64,000 bases of DNA from Chitinophaga sp. (GCF_017745275.1 NZ_JAGHZS010000003.1:180693-244692), one strand, 5' to 3'; counted from the first letter of the stretch, positions 36,917 to 46,712 are shown. The notes: generated by a model not told the origin, from the letters alone. Translations and numbers: made by a program.

Positions 36917-37666
36917 TTATTTCAGATACTCGCCACAGCCCTGGTAGGTTTTATCTTTTATTTGTACCTGTACTGTGTTAGGGCGCATTAACCCGCTCAT
37001 ATCATCTGTACACATGGTATTGCGTATGCTGACGGTGATGCCCGGCGTAGTATATACTTTCAGGGTATCGGTATTGGGACGCGCGGGAGGTAGTGTGGTG
37101 ACTACACTGTCGCCGTTCATGGTATGGAAACTGATTTTTTTGTTATCAAGGTCCAGGGTCCATCCGGGTTCGTTGCCATTGGCGGTGAACCGGATGCCGG
37201 CTTTATGTTTGGTGGCCAGGATGTCTCTGCGGTCGCCTCCCTCTACGGGCTTTAATATATAATTGCTGGCCAGTACGCCTTCAATACGTTTTCCTTTCGT
37301 GTCGAGCTGGAGGAGGTTGCCTTCGGCGGCGAGGAAGGAGCTACTATCTGTTTTTCTCCGGATGATAACAGTAGAGTCGGACGTTTGACGCCAGGTGCCG
37401 GTTTCCACGGTGGCTATTCCCTGTCCCCTCCCCTGGTAAGCGATTAGTTCGCTATAAGTATGGTCATTGAACAGGCTGATTTGATAGTCCGTTCCGGGGC
37501 AGTCGGCACAAGGAAGGGTACCCTGGTAGGTGCCGGTGATAGGTGTCGCAACTGCGGGTAGCGTGGTGGCATTTTGTATAGTACTGTCTGTCTGATGAGC
37601 GGGATGATTATTATTACAGGCCGCCATGGTAGTGAGTAAAGCAGCGAGGATAACGCTTTTTTTCAT
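36917..37666 (-). CDS. NlpE-like lipoprotein with COG3650-type C-terminal domain
   Basis: The 249-aa protein has a lipoprotein signal peptide (MKKSVILAALLTTMAAC). Residues ~45-135 match the NlpE N-terminal domain (GTYQGTLPCADCPGTDYQISLFNDHTYSE), including its CxxC. Residues ~155-245 match the COG3650-type domain (GIRFTANGNEPGWTLDL, then MRPNTVQVQIKDKTYQGCGEYL). NlpE senses copper and envelope stress in enterobacteria; Bacteroidota homologues are uncharacterised. I start at MKKS because 103 further upstream codons have no signal peptide and odd composition. The gene is divergent from the act operon; the 450-bp gap between them contains the act promoter and nothing else I can identify. Confidence 0.88.
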   Translation of the reverse strand: MKKSVILAALLTTMAACNNNHPAHQTDSTIQNATTLPAVATPITGTYQGTLPCADCPGTDYQISLFNDHTYSELIAYQGRGQGIATVETGTWRQTSDSTVIIRRKTDSSSFLAAEGNLLQLDTKGKRIEGVLASNYILKPVEGGDRRDILATKHKAGIRFTANGNEPGWTLDLDNKKISFHTMNGDSVVTTLPPARPNTDTLKVYTTPGITVSIRNTMCTDDMSGLMRPNTVQVQIKDKTYQGCGEYLK

Positions 37667-38035
37667 GGGAACGTTTTTTTGGTACAGATTGAACATTCTG
37701 GATCGCTGGCAGGTTATTAAGGTAAAAATAACAACTCTCTTAGAAAATAACTGTGCTGACAGATAATATATTATATTGTGTAAGGAAGGATATAGGGGAC
37801 TGTTATTTTGTTTTTCATCTACATCTATTATAATTATATCCCCGCAAACCTTGCCCCACGTTATGATGTAGACGAGCCTCCACAGAGGAAATGAACTTTC
37901 AATCAAAATAATAAGTTTTGAAAGATATAAAGGGTGATTTGTTCGAATAGGCCAGCAGCAAGACTTACAGCTCAATTGTCGTGCGAAAAACGGGTTGAAA
38001 TAGCCATTCTATAAGACAATAAATTTTTTTAATTG

Positions 38036-38068
38036 TTGGTAAATTGTCAACATTCTGTCTTATTTTTG
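38036..38068 (+). promoter_or_regulatory. Predicted promoter of the act-cox operon
   Basis: TTG (38036-38038), a 22-nt spacer and TATTTTTG (38061-38068) fit the Bacteroidota consensus, giving a leader of about 40 nt before the GTG start of actA. Confidence 0.6.
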
Positions 38069-38114
38069 CTGGCACTTTTAAGAAACTTTAGGTCAAATCT
38101 AAACTATATAGGCT

Positions 38115-39392
38115 GTGTATCGTCGTGTTTCCATTCTTTTGCGCAAGCATTTTGTGAGTGTGCTTATTCTATGCGCTAGTATAGTAATTCCGTTTTCTTC
38201 CGTTAAGGCTGCTGCGGATCCAGCGAAGGGTAAAGCAATATTCCAAACCAATTGCGCGTCCTGCCACAATGTCCACAAAAAGCTGACAGGTCCTGCATTA
38301 GCGGGTGTAGAGGGTCGCTGGGCTGATAAGAAATTATTGCACCAGTGGATCCATAACTCTGCTTCAGTACTGGCTACCGGGGACAAATACGCAAATGATC
38401 TCTTCCTTGAGTTCAACAAGACAGCGATGACGCCATTTCCTCAGTTATCAAACGAGGACATTGACGACATCCTGGCTTACATAAAGGTTGCAGAGACTGC
38501 AGGTCCAAAAACCACCGGAGGAGATACTACTCCTGGTCCGGAAGCTGCTTCAGAAAAAGGCAATGACAACAGTTTACTGTTCGGTATCATTACCCTGATT
38601 CTCGCCGTAGTAGCGCTGATCCTGATGCAAATCAACAGCAACCTGAATAAGCTGGCTGGTGATAAAGAAGGCGTACCTACTCCGGAACCTGTTCCTTTCT
38701 ACAAAAACAAAGCTTACCTGGCACTGATTATCCTCGTGCTGTTCATGGTAGGTGGTTACCTGACCATCCAGGGAGCTATTGGTTTAGGCCGTCAGAAAGA
38801 CTACATGCCTGAACAACCGATCTTCTACAGCCACAAGGTACACGCAGGTATTAACCAGATCAACTGCTTATACTGCCACGCTGGTGCTGAGAAGAGTAAG
38901 CATGCAATGATTCCTTCCGAAAATATCTGTATGAACTGTCACAAGGCCATTAAGGAATACTCCGGCCCTGAACTGACTAACGCAGAAGGAAAGAAAATCA
39001 ACGGTACTGCCGAAATCGCAAAATTATACGATTACGTAGGCTGGGATCCTGAAGCTGGTAAATATACCAAACCAGGCCGTCCTATCGAATGGACCAAGAT
39101 CCACAACCTGCCTGACCACGTTTACTTTAACCACTCTCAACACGTGGTAGCTGGTCAGCAACAATGTCAAACCTGCCACGGTGCCATCACTGAAATGGAC
39201 GAAGTACACCAGTTTGCTGATCTCTCTATGGGATGGTGCATTAACTGTCACCGTACTACGAAAGTGCAGTTCGCTGACAACAACTATTACAGCATCTTCG
39301 AAAAGCTTCATCAGGATATTAAAGATAAGAAGATCGATAGCGTAACAGTTGAAATGGTAGGTGGTACTGAATGTCAAAAATGTCACTACTAG
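38115..39392 (+). CDS. actA: Alternative Complex III multihaem cytochrome c, ActA
   Basis: The 425-aa periplasmic subunit has an N-terminal signal/anchor, a class I cytochrome c domain with CASCH (about residues 50-125), a membrane helix (LLFGIITLILAVVALILM), another at about 195-215, and a C-terminal cytochrome c7-like region with CLYCH, CMNCH, CQTCH, CINCH and CQKCH. That gives six CxxCH sites in total. ActA takes electrons from the iron-sulfur subunit ActB and passes them on to ActE or the oxidase. The start is GTG: the only in-frame upstream codons are closed by TAG, and no ATG precedes the signal sequence. First gene of actABCDEF. Confidence 0.94.
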   Translation: MYRRVSILLRKHFVSVLILCASIVIPFSSVKAAADPAKGKAIFQTNCASCHNVHKKLTGPALAGVEGRWADKKLLHQWIHNSASVLATGDKYANDLFLEFNKTAMTPFPQLSNEDIDDILAYIKVAETAGPKTTGGDTTPGPEAASEKGNDNSLLFGIITLILAVVALILMQINSNLNKLAGDKEGVPTPEPVPFYKNKAYLALIILVLFMVGGYLTIQGAIGLGRQKDYMPEQPIFYSHKVHAGINQINCLYCHAGAEKSKHAMIPSENICMNCHKAIKEYSGPELTNAEGKKINGTAEIAKLYDYVGWDPEAGKYTKPGRPIEWTKIHNLPDHVYFNHSQHVVAGQQQCQTCHGAITEMDEVHQFADLSMGWCINCHRTTKVQFADNNYYSIFEKLHQDIKDKKIDSVTVEMVGGTECQKCHY

Positions 39393-39461
39393 GATGGATT
39401 TAGAGAGATTGCTCTCAAATCAGAAGATATCAAATTTATAAACGTAACTCGTTAATATAAC

Positions 39462-42400
39462 ATGGAGCAAAAAAAGTATTGGAAAGGCTTGGAGGAGTTG
39501 CACAATACCGATGCGCATCAGGAAATTGTGAAGAACGAATTCAGTGAAGAACTGCCGTTCGAGAGTGAAGGCCTGTTGAATGCTACTACCCCCCGCAGGG
39601 ATTTTCTTAAATATCTCGGTTTTACCACTGCTGCTGCCGCTATTGCTGCCAGCTGTGAAACACCGGTTAAGAAAGCTATTCCGTATGTAAATAAACCGGA
39701 AGAAATCACCCCCGGCGTAGCCAACTATTATGCTTCTTCTTATTCTATTGATGGTGAATATGTACCAGTAGTGGTGAAAACCCGCGAAGGTCGTCCTATC
39801 AAACTGGAAGGAAATACTTTATCATCTGTAACCCAGGGTGCTACTTCCGCTAAAGTACAGGGTGCTGTACTCAGCCTGTATGATACCGCCCGTCTCCGTT
39901 TCCCTTCTATTAAAGGTACGGAAACTACGTGGGCAGAACTGGATAAACAAGTAGGTGCAGCACTGGCCGGATTAGGCGGTGCTCCTGTTGTTTTATTAAG
40001 TGCCACTGTACTCAGCCCTACTACTAAAAAAGTAATCGGCGAGTTCCTGGCTAAATATCCAAATTCCCGCCATGTAGTATACGATGCGGTTTCTTACGCT
40101 GGTATGCTGCAGGCAAACGAAGCTTCCTACGGAAAAAGAATCATCCCTTCTTACCACTTCGAAAATGCAAAAGTAGTAGTAGGTCTGGGTGCTGACTTCC
40201 TCGGAACCTGGTTAAACCCGGTTGAATACGCCCGCCAGTTTGCACAAACACGTAAGATCAATGCTCAGAAACCGGAAATGTCCAAACACTTCCAGTTCGA
40301 AAGCACCATGAGCCTCACCGGTGCAAACGCGGATGAAAGATATACTCACAAGCCTTCTGAAACCGGTGCTATTGCACTGGCACTGTTAGCAGCAGTTGGT
40401 GGTAGCGTTACCACTCCTGCTATTGCTAACGACCGCGTAAAAGCAGGTATTCAGAAAGCAGCGAAAGCACTGAAAGAAAGTAACGGTAAAGCCCTGGTGG
40501 TAAGCGGTTCCAACGATGTGAATGTACAGATCATCGTAAACGCTATCAACAACATCATCGGCGCTAATGGTAACACTATCGATTTCGCTTCTCCATCTAA
40601 CTACCGTCAGGGTAACGATGCGGAGATGGCGAAACTGGTAAGCGATATGAACGCAGGCAGCATCGGTGCTGTACTGGTTTATGGCGCTAACCCTGCTTAC
40701 GACTACTTCGATGCGAAGAAATTTACAGACGGTTTGGCTAAAGTGAATCTGACTGTTTCCTTCAACGAAAGAAACGACGAAACTACTGAACTGTGTAAAT
40801 ACCAGGCTCCTGATCATCACTTCCTGGAAGCATGGAATGATGCAGAAGGAAGAGCAGGTCACTACAGCTTCGGACAGCCTACTATTCTGCCGCTGTTTAA
40901 AACACGCGCGGTACAGGATAGCCTGCTGACCTGGACTGGTAACACTACCCCATGGGCAGATTACCTGAAAAATGAATGGATCGCTAAACTGGGTGGCCAG
41001 GAAGGTTGGGACAAAGCACTGCAGGACGGTGTTGTTGAACCAGCTACTGCTCCGGCTTTAGGTGGTGCCACTTTCTCCGGCGATATCGCTGGTGCTGCAG
41101 CTAAAATCAGCAGCGCGAAGAAAGGCGGTCAATATGAATTAGTACTCTACGAAAAAGTAGCTATCGGTAGCGGTAAACTCGCTAACAACCCATGGTTACA
41201 GGAAATGCCGGATCCAATCACCCGCGCAACCTGGGGTAACTACGCTTGTATCTCCAACAAGCTCGCTAAAACTTTCTCTACTCAGTTAGGTGACGATTAC
41301 GAAATCAACGCGGAAAAGAAAGTACTGAAAATTAAAGCCAACAATAAAGAAATCGAATTGCCATTGCTGATTGTTCCGGGTATACACCCAGAAGTAATCG
41401 CGATCGCAGTAGGTTATGGCCGCGGTGAAAAAGTAGGTAAAGCAGCAGGTGGTATTGGTGTGAATGCTTATCCTTTTGTAAGCTTCAACGGTCAAACTTT
41501 CGACTACTTCACTACTGAAGCAACTGTAGAAGCTACCGGTAAGAAAGAAATTGTTGCTTTAACACAAACACATAATAGCTACGAAGGTCGTCCTATCGTG
41601 AAGGAAACTACCCTGGAAGAGTTTATCCACAATCCTAAAGAGGTAAACGAAGACAGGCAGGAACTGAAGAAATTTGGTCCTGACTTCCGTAAAGATGCTA
41701 CCCTGTATCCTAACTATAGCTACCCTGGTATTAAATGGGGTATGTCTATCGACCTGAACACCTGCTTTGGTTGTGGTGCTTGTACCATTGCCTGCCAGGC
41801 GGAAAACAACGTATCTGTTGTAGGTCGTGAAGAAGTGGCGAAAGCACACGAAATGCACTGGATCCGTATCGACCGTTACTTCAGCGGCGATGAGGAAAAT
41901 CCGGAAGTAGTGTTCCAGCCAATGCTCTGCCAGCACTGCGATAACGCGCCTTGCGAAAACGTTTGCCCGGTAGGTGCTACTAACCACAGCTCTGAAGGTA
42001 TCAACCAGATGGCTTACAACCGTTGTATCGGTACCCGTTACTGCGCTAACAACTGTCCTTACAAAGTACGTCGCCTCAACTGGAGAGACTGGAACGGTGC
42101 GGACAGCTTCGAAAATAACCTCTACGATGTGGCTGATATGAACGACAACCTCACCCGCATGGTGTTGAACCCTGATGTAGTGGTTCGTAGCCGTGGTGTG
42201 ATGGAAAAATGTTCCTTCTGCGTACAACGTCTGCAGGAAGCGAAACTGGATGCGAAGAAAGCTGGTCATCCATTGAAAGATGGTGCTGCTAAAACTGCCT
42301 GCCAGCAAGCATGTGGTGCTGATGCGATCGTATTCGGTAACATCAACGATAAAAACAGCGAAATCTATAAGATCCGCAACGAGATGCAGACAGACAGGTT

Positions 42401-42533
42401 ATACTATGTGTTGGAAGAAACACACGTACTGCCTTCTATCAGCTACCTGGCTAAGATCAGAAACAAAGATGCCGAACCTAAGAAAGCAGAAGGTAAAGAA
42501 GCTGCTCATAAGGAAGAAGCGCATCATGCGTAA
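39462..42533 (+). CDS. actB: Alternative Complex III iron-sulfur/molybdopterin-like subunit, ActB
   Basis: The 1023-aa protein has a twin-arginine segment (TPRRDFLKYLGFTTAAA) followed by a lipobox-like AASC, so it is a TAT-exported lipoprotein. Residues ~80-740 are a molybdopterin-oxidoreductase-like domain that carries no cofactor in the studied complexes. Residues ~765-990 hold ferredoxin-like clusters: CFGCGACTIAC, CQHCDNAPCENVCPVG, CIGTRYCANNCPY, CSFCVQRL and CQQAC. It relays electrons from quinol oxidised at ActC/ActF to the haems. The C-terminus is a charged Lys/Glu/His tail. The 110-bp gap to actC contains a run of heptad repeats. Confidence 0.96.
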   Translation: MEQKKYWKGLEELHNTDAHQEIVKNEFSEELPFESEGLLNATTPRRDFLKYLGFTTAAAAIAASCETPVKKAIPYVNKPEEITPGVANYYASSYSIDGEYVPVVVKTREGRPIKLEGNTLSSVTQGATSAKVQGAVLSLYDTARLRFPSIKGTETTWAELDKQVGAALAGLGGAPVVLLSATVLSPTTKKVIGEFLAKYPNSRHVVYDAVSYAGMLQANEASYGKRIIPSYHFENAKVVVGLGADFLGTWLNPVEYARQFAQTRKINAQKPEMSKHFQFESTMSLTGANADERYTHKPSETGAIALALLAAVGGSVTTPAIANDRVKAGIQKAAKALKESNGKALVVSGSNDVNVQIIVNAINNIIGANGNTIDFASPSNYRQGNDAEMAKLVSDMNAGSIGAVLVYGANPAYDYFDAKKFTDGLAKVNLTVSFNERNDETTELCKYQAPDHHFLEAWNDAEGRAGHYSFGQPTILPLFKTRAVQDSLLTWTGNTTPWADYLKNEWIAKLGGQEGWDKALQDGVVEPATAPALGGATFSGDIAGAAAKISSAKKGGQYELVLYEKVAIGSGKLANNPWLQEMPDPITRATWGNYACISNKLAKTFSTQLGDDYEINAEKKVLKIKANNKEIELPLLIVPGIHPEVIAIAVGYGRGEKVGKAAGGIGVNAYPFVSFNGQTFDYFTTEATVEATGKKEIVALTQTHNSYEGRPIVKETTLEEFIHNPKEVNEDRQELKKFGPDFRKDATLYPNYSYPGIKWGMSIDLNTCFGCGACTIACQAENNVSVVGREEVAKAHEMHWIRIDRYFSGDEENPEVVFQPMLCQHCDNAPCENVCPVGATNHSSEGINQMAYNRCIGTRYCANNCPYKVRRLNWRDWNGADSFENNLYDVADMNDNLTRMVLNPDVVVRSRGVMEKCSFCVQRLQEAKLDAKKAGHPLKDGAAKTACQQACGADAIVFGNINDKNSEIYKIRNEMQTDRLYYVLEETHVLPSISYLAKIRNKDAEPKKAEGKEAAHKEEAHHA

Positions 42534-42604
42534 GATCTTAACGGAAATCGTTAGGAAATAAAGACAAGAAGTTACAGAATCTGAGATCATAACAAAAGAC
42601 AAGG

Positions 42605-42635
42605 GCTAGTAGCTAGAAGCTAGCAGCTAAAAGCT
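42605..42635 (+). repeat. Single-arm heptad repeat E inside the act operon
   Basis: The run GCTAGTA, GCTAGAA, GCTAGCA, GCTAAAA, GCTTATA is five heptads of the GCTNNNA type, the same kind as in the hairpin arms. No complementary second arm is nearby, so no long stem can form and transcription through the operon is spared. It ends 9 nt before the actC ATG. Confidence 0.65.
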
Positions 42636-42643
42636 TATAGAAT

Positions 42644-44080
42644 ATGCATTTAAAATACGAATCCACACTGAGAGAACCTTTGGTAGACGGGGTTAAGGAT
42701 TATCACCAGGTAACGGAAGATATCATTAGTCCCATTGAAGGGAAGCCTGGAAAACTGTGGTATGTAGGCTTTTTTATATCCCTGACACTGTTGGGCTTCG
42801 GCGCATTTTCAGTGTTTTGGCAGATCTATTTCGGTGTCGGAGTATGGAATCTGAATAAAACCATCGGTTGGGGTTGGGATATCACCAACTTCGTATGGTG
42901 GGTAGGTATTGGTCACGCCGGTACCCTGATTTCCGCCATCCTCCTCCTGTTCCGCCAGGGTTGGCGTACAGGGGTAAACCGTGCGGCAGAAGCGATGACC
43001 ATCTTCGCGGTAATGTGCGCCGGTCAGTTCCCGATTATTCACATGGGTCGTGTATGGATGGCGTTCTTCATCCTGCCTTATCCAAATACCCGTGGTCCGG
43101 TATGGGTTAACTTTAACTCTCCGCTCCTTTGGGACGTATTTGCGATCTCTACTTACTTTACCGTATCACTGTTGTTCTGGTACTCTGGTTTATTACCGGA
43201 TTTTGCTACCGTTCGTGACAGAGCTAAAACCAAACTGCGTAAGCTGTTATATGGTGTAGCTGCATTCGGTTGGACAGGTTCTACCAAACACTGGCAACGT
43301 CATGAAGCGCTGTCATTGGTACTGGCAGGTTTGTCTACTCCACTGGTACTGTCTGTACACACTATCGTATCATTTGACTTTGCTACCTCTGTAATTCCTG
43401 GTTGGCATACTACCATCTTCCCTCCTTACTTCGTAGCGGGTGCGATCTTCTCCGGATTTGCGATGGTACAAACACTGCTGATCATTACACGTAAAATATT
43501 ACACCTGGAAGAATACATTACCCTGGGCCACATGGAGGCTATGAACAAGGTAATTGTATTAACCGGTTCTGTAGTAGGTTGTGCTTACCTGACTGAGTTA
43601 TTCATGGCATGGTACGGTGCTAACCCTTACGAGTTTGCTACTTTCTTCAAATACCGTGCTGCTGGTCCGCTGGGTTGGTCTTACTGGATCATGATGACCT
43701 GTAACGTAATCACTCCACAGGTGTTCTGGTTCCGTAAAATGAGAAGAAACATCGCCGTAACTTTCGCTATGTCTATCGTAGTAAACATCGGTATGTGGTT
43801 TGAGCGTTTCGTAATCATCTGTACTTCTCTGTATCGTGATTACCTGCCATCCAGCTGGTCTTACTATCGTCCATCCTGGCCTGAAGTAGGTTTCTACATG
43901 GGTACATTTGGTCTGTTCTTCACCTGCTACTTCCTGTTTGCTAAATACTTCCCGGTAATTGCGGTGGCTGAGATCAAGTCTATCCTGAAAACTTCCGGTG
44001 AAAACTTCAAGGAAAAAATGGAAGTATACGAAGAAGAAAGCGCTGAGAAATTTGCACACGATGTAGCTCATGCTCACTAA
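42644..44080 (+). CDS. actC: Alternative Complex III membrane subunit ActC (NrfD family)
   Basis: The 478-aa inner-membrane protein has about ten helices of the NrfD/PsrC type (KTIGWGWDITNFVWWVGIGHAGTLISA, then AAEAMTIFAVMCAGQFPIIHMGR, LSVHTIVSFDFATSVIPGWHTTIFPPYFVAGAIFSG). It binds menaquinol and may take part in proton movement. Helix-embedded His and Asp residues of the family are intact. It is followed by actD after 48 nt. Confidence 0.96.
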   Translation: MHLKYESTLREPLVDGVKDYHQVTEDIISPIEGKPGKLWYVGFFISLTLLGFGAFSVFWQIYFGVGVWNLNKTIGWGWDITNFVWWVGIGHAGTLISAILLLFRQGWRTGVNRAAEAMTIFAVMCAGQFPIIHMGRVWMAFFILPYPNTRGPVWVNFNSPLLWDVFAISTYFTVSLLFWYSGLLPDFATVRDRAKTKLRKLLYGVAAFGWTGSTKHWQRHEALSLVLAGLSTPLVLSVHTIVSFDFATSVIPGWHTTIFPPYFVAGAIFSGFAMVQTLLIITRKILHLEEYITLGHMEAMNKVIVLTGSVVGCAYLTELFMAWYGANPYEFATFFKYRAAGPLGWSYWIMMTCNVITPQVFWFRKMRRNIAVTFAMSIVVNIGMWFERFVIICTSLYRDYLPSSWSYYRPSWPEVGFYMGTFGLFFTCYFLFAKYFPVIAVAEIKSILKTSGENFKEKMEVYEEESAEKFAHDVAHAH

Positions 44081-44128
44081 TAGACGAATCAAGAGAATTT
44101 ATTACCTGGAATTTGAATTTTTAAATAT

Positions 44129-44722
44129 ATGGCTGTTAAAAAATTTGTTGTAGGCTTGTTTGACGATGAGGCAGTATTGTTTCCGGCAGTAAAGAAAGTA
44201 CGTACCGCAGGTTACAAATTGCACGATGTATACACACCTTTTCCTGTTCACGGCCTCGATCATGCAATGGGTTTAAGGGAAACCAGTTTGCACACAGCCG
44301 GTTTCATATATGGTATCACCGGTACAACTACAGCATTATCCTTCATGAGCTGGGTATTTAATGTAGACTGGCCGCTGAACATTGGTGGTAAGCCGCATTT
44401 TCCATTACCTGCGTTCATTCCTATTACTTTTGAGCTGACCGTATTATTTGCGGCAGTAGGTATGGTGATGACTTTCTGCTATCTCTGCCAGTTAATGCCT
44501 GGTGTGAAGAAGCATATCTTCCATCCCCGTCAGACAGACGATAAGTTTGTAATGGTAATAGAGCTGACAGAGAAAACCAATGCAGAAGAAGTGAAAAGCT
44601 TCCTTACCGCCGCTGGTGCACACGATATCAATGAGCAAAAAGCTGAAGCAGGATGGTGGTTCGGAAGGTATGATAAGGACGACGAACCTTATCTGCGTAA
44701 GATTCAGACCGCAAACGCTTAA
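44129..44722 (+). CDS. actD: Alternative Complex III subunit ActD (DUF3341)
   Basis: The 197-aa protein has a cytoplasmic N-terminal domain (VVGLFDDEAVLFPAVKKVRTAGYKLHDVYTPFPVHGLDHAMG) and two membrane helices at about 60-80 and 100-125 (PITFELTVLFAAVGMVMTFCYL), followed by a ferredoxin-like cytoplasmic domain (FVMVIELTEKTNAEEVKSFLTAAGA). It is the structural DUF3341 subunit that packs against ActC and ActF. Length is normal. Confidence 0.95.
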   Translation: MAVKKFVVGLFDDEAVLFPAVKKVRTAGYKLHDVYTPFPVHGLDHAMGLRETSLHTAGFIYGITGTTTALSFMSWVFNVDWPLNIGGKPHFPLPAFIPITFELTVLFAAVGMVMTFCYLCQLMPGVKKHIFHPRQTDDKFVMVIELTEKTNAEEVKSFLTAAGAHDINEQKAEAGWWFGRYDKDDEPYLRKIQTANA

Positions 44723-44805
44723 TTATAATAACAGCTAAAATATACCGTTGCGACATTAGGATTTGAGCAAGCAAGAACTAATGAAAGCTAGATAAATAAT
44801 TTCTG

Positions 44806-45408
44806 ATGAAAAGGACTTCCAACATATTGATTGTAGCCGCATTGGCAACTGGAGCTTTCCTGGCAGCCTGTAACAGAGGGGAGCATAACAGAAAGCCCGG
44901 CAGGATTTATATGCCAGACATGTACGAATCCCGTGCGTATGAATTTTATAGTGCTCGTTTGTCAGGCCTGAAGCCAGTGGAAGGAACAGTAAAAAGAGGT
45001 GAACTTTTGCCATACCATCTGAAAGAATCAGATACGGCACTGGCTAATCTGGTAAAAAATCCATTAACTATTACGCCTACTGATCTGAAAGAAGGCGAAC
45101 GTTTATTTAATATCTACTGCGGTATCTGCCATGGTACGGCTTTAGATGGTAATGGCCCACTGTACAAAGGTGGTGAAGGTCCTTATTCTGCAGCTCCTGC
45201 CAACCTGGTAGCGGGTGCAAAATCTGGTTACTCCGAAGGGCGCCTGTTCCATGTAATGACTTATGGTTATAACATGATGGGTAGCTACGCCAGCCAGCTC
45301 GACAGAGAACAACGCTGGAAGATCGCAGCTTATATCAAGAGCAAACAGCCAGGTGCTGCCGCCCCGGCCGCCGCTCCTGCTACAGATAGCACTGCTGCAG
45401 CTAAATAA
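44806..45408 (+). CDS. actE: Alternative Complex III monohaem cytochrome c, ActE
   Basis: The 200-aa lipoprotein (MKRTSNILIVAALATGAFLAAC) carries one haem site, CGICHG, at about residue 105 and a distal Met in GYNMMGSY. It is anchored at the outer face of the inner membrane, where it accepts electrons from ActA and donates them to the oxidase. The C-terminus ends in an Ala/Pro-rich tail (AAAPAAAPATDSTAAAK), a pattern also found on CoxB here and perhaps a flexible linker. Confidence 0.94.
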   Translation: MKRTSNILIVAALATGAFLAACNRGEHNRKPGRIYMPDMYESRAYEFYSARLSGLKPVEGTVKRGELLPYHLKESDTALANLVKNPLTITPTDLKEGERLFNIYCGICHGTALDGNGPLYKGGEGPYSAAPANLVAGAKSGYSEGRLFHVMTYGYNMMGSYASQLDREQRWKIAAYIKSKQPGAAAPAAAPATDSTAAAK

Positions 45409-45450
45409 ATAAGTAAACTGAATTTCAATCAAGTATTTTAATATACAGTA

Positions 45451-46650
45451 ATGAAAGACCAATTTGTAGTACCGGCAAGATTAAGAAAGACCAGCTTCGT
45501 GTTAATGGGCGTAGGCTTGCTGACGTTATTGATCGGATTAATTGCGTTTCATGGTGAGACACGGTTTTGGGCCGGTCTGTTGCAAAACAGCAGCTTCTTT
45601 TTGCTGATTACATTGGCGAGCACCTTCTTTATAGCTGCTACTACCCTGGCACATGGTGGCTGGCAGATCGCTTTCCGCCGTGTACCTGAAGCTATTTCAA
45701 TGGCAGTACCTGTTTTGGCTGCCATCTTATTTGTAGTCGTAATGATCCTCGTTTTCGGAGGCAGAGACGATATCTACCACTGGGTGAATGGTCACCACGT
45801 GGCAGAAGACAAAATCCTTACCTGGAAATCTGCTTTCCTGAATAAAGGATTCTTCACAGTAGCTACCATCCTGACACTCGGTCTCTGGGTATTCTTTACC
45901 CTGAAACTCCGTAAAATGTCTATCGAAGAAGATGGATGGGATCTGCGCCCTGAAACTGGTCGTAAATTACTTTGGAGAAATACCGTTGTTTGTGGTGGCT
46001 TCCTGGTAGTTTTCACCCTCAGCGTTGGTTCTACCACCCCATGGATCTGGTTAATGAGCATCGATGCACACTGGTTCTCTACCATGTACAGCTGGTATAC
46101 TTTCGCCAGCACCTGGGTTTCTGGTCTGTCTCTGATCGCACTCTTCGTAGTATATCTCAAGAAACACGGTTATCTTTCTTATGTAACAGAAGAACACCTG
46201 CATGACTTAGGTAAATTCATGTTTGCATTCAGTATCTTCTGGACTTACCTCTGGTTCTCCCAGTATATGCTGATCTGGTACGCCAACATGCCGGAAGAAA
46301 CTGAATACTTCCAGCCACGTGTTTGGGGCCAGTGGAGACCAATTTTCTTCCTGAACCTCCTGATCAACTTCGTAACACCATTGTTGTTCCTGATGAAACG
46401 GGACACCAAACGCAATTATACTGCCGTAGTATTCATCGCTATCGTGATCATCTTCGGTCACTGGCTGGACTTCTGGCAAATGGTTTACCCAGGCACTGTT
46501 AAAAACCTGGTATTCCCCTGGTATGAATTCGGACTCGGACTTGGTTTCGTGGGACTGATTATTTTCCTGGTATCTAATCAGCTGACTAAAGCAGCATTAG
46601 TTCCTAAAAATCATCCTTACCTGAAAGAAAGTATCATTCACCACACCTAA
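45451..46650 (+). CDS. actF: Alternative Complex III membrane subunit ActF
   Basis: The 399-aa inner-membrane protein has about ten helices and is a relative of ActC within the NrfD-like fold (LLTLLIGLIAFHGETRFWAGLLQNSSFFLLI, then TPWIWLMSIDAHWFSTMYSWYTFAS, FGHWLDFWQMVYPG). It completes the membrane part of the complex. The gene is 63 nt upstream of coxB with no terminator, linking complex III and oxidase expression. Confidence 0.94.
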   Translation: MKDQFVVPARLRKTSFVLMGVGLLTLLIGLIAFHGETRFWAGLLQNSSFFLLITLASTFFIAATTLAHGGWQIAFRRVPEAISMAVPVLAAILFVVVMILVFGGRDDIYHWVNGHHVAEDKILTWKSAFLNKGFFTVATILTLGLWVFFTLKLRKMSIEEDGWDLRPETGRKLLWRNTVVCGGFLVVFTLSVGSTTPWIWLMSIDAHWFSTMYSWYTFASTWVSGLSLIALFVVYLKKHGYLSYVTEEHLHDLGKFMFAFSIFWTYLWFSQYMLIWYANMPEETEYFQPRVWGQWRPIFFLNLLINFVTPLLFLMKRDTKRNYTAVVFIAIVIIFGHWLDFWQMVYPGTVKNLVFPWYEFGLGLGFVGLIIFLVSNQLTKAALVPKNHPYLKESIIHHT

Positions 46651-46712
46651 TCGGTGATCAAGGAGAATAGGCAATAGAAAAGCATTAGATAACTTAATTA
46701 TTTCATATAGCA

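Noticed and set aside
37667-37975. N-terminal extension of the NlpE-like lipoprotein by 103 codons
   Set aside because: The extension has no signal peptide and would bury the lipobox; the MKKS start gives a standard lipoprotein signal.
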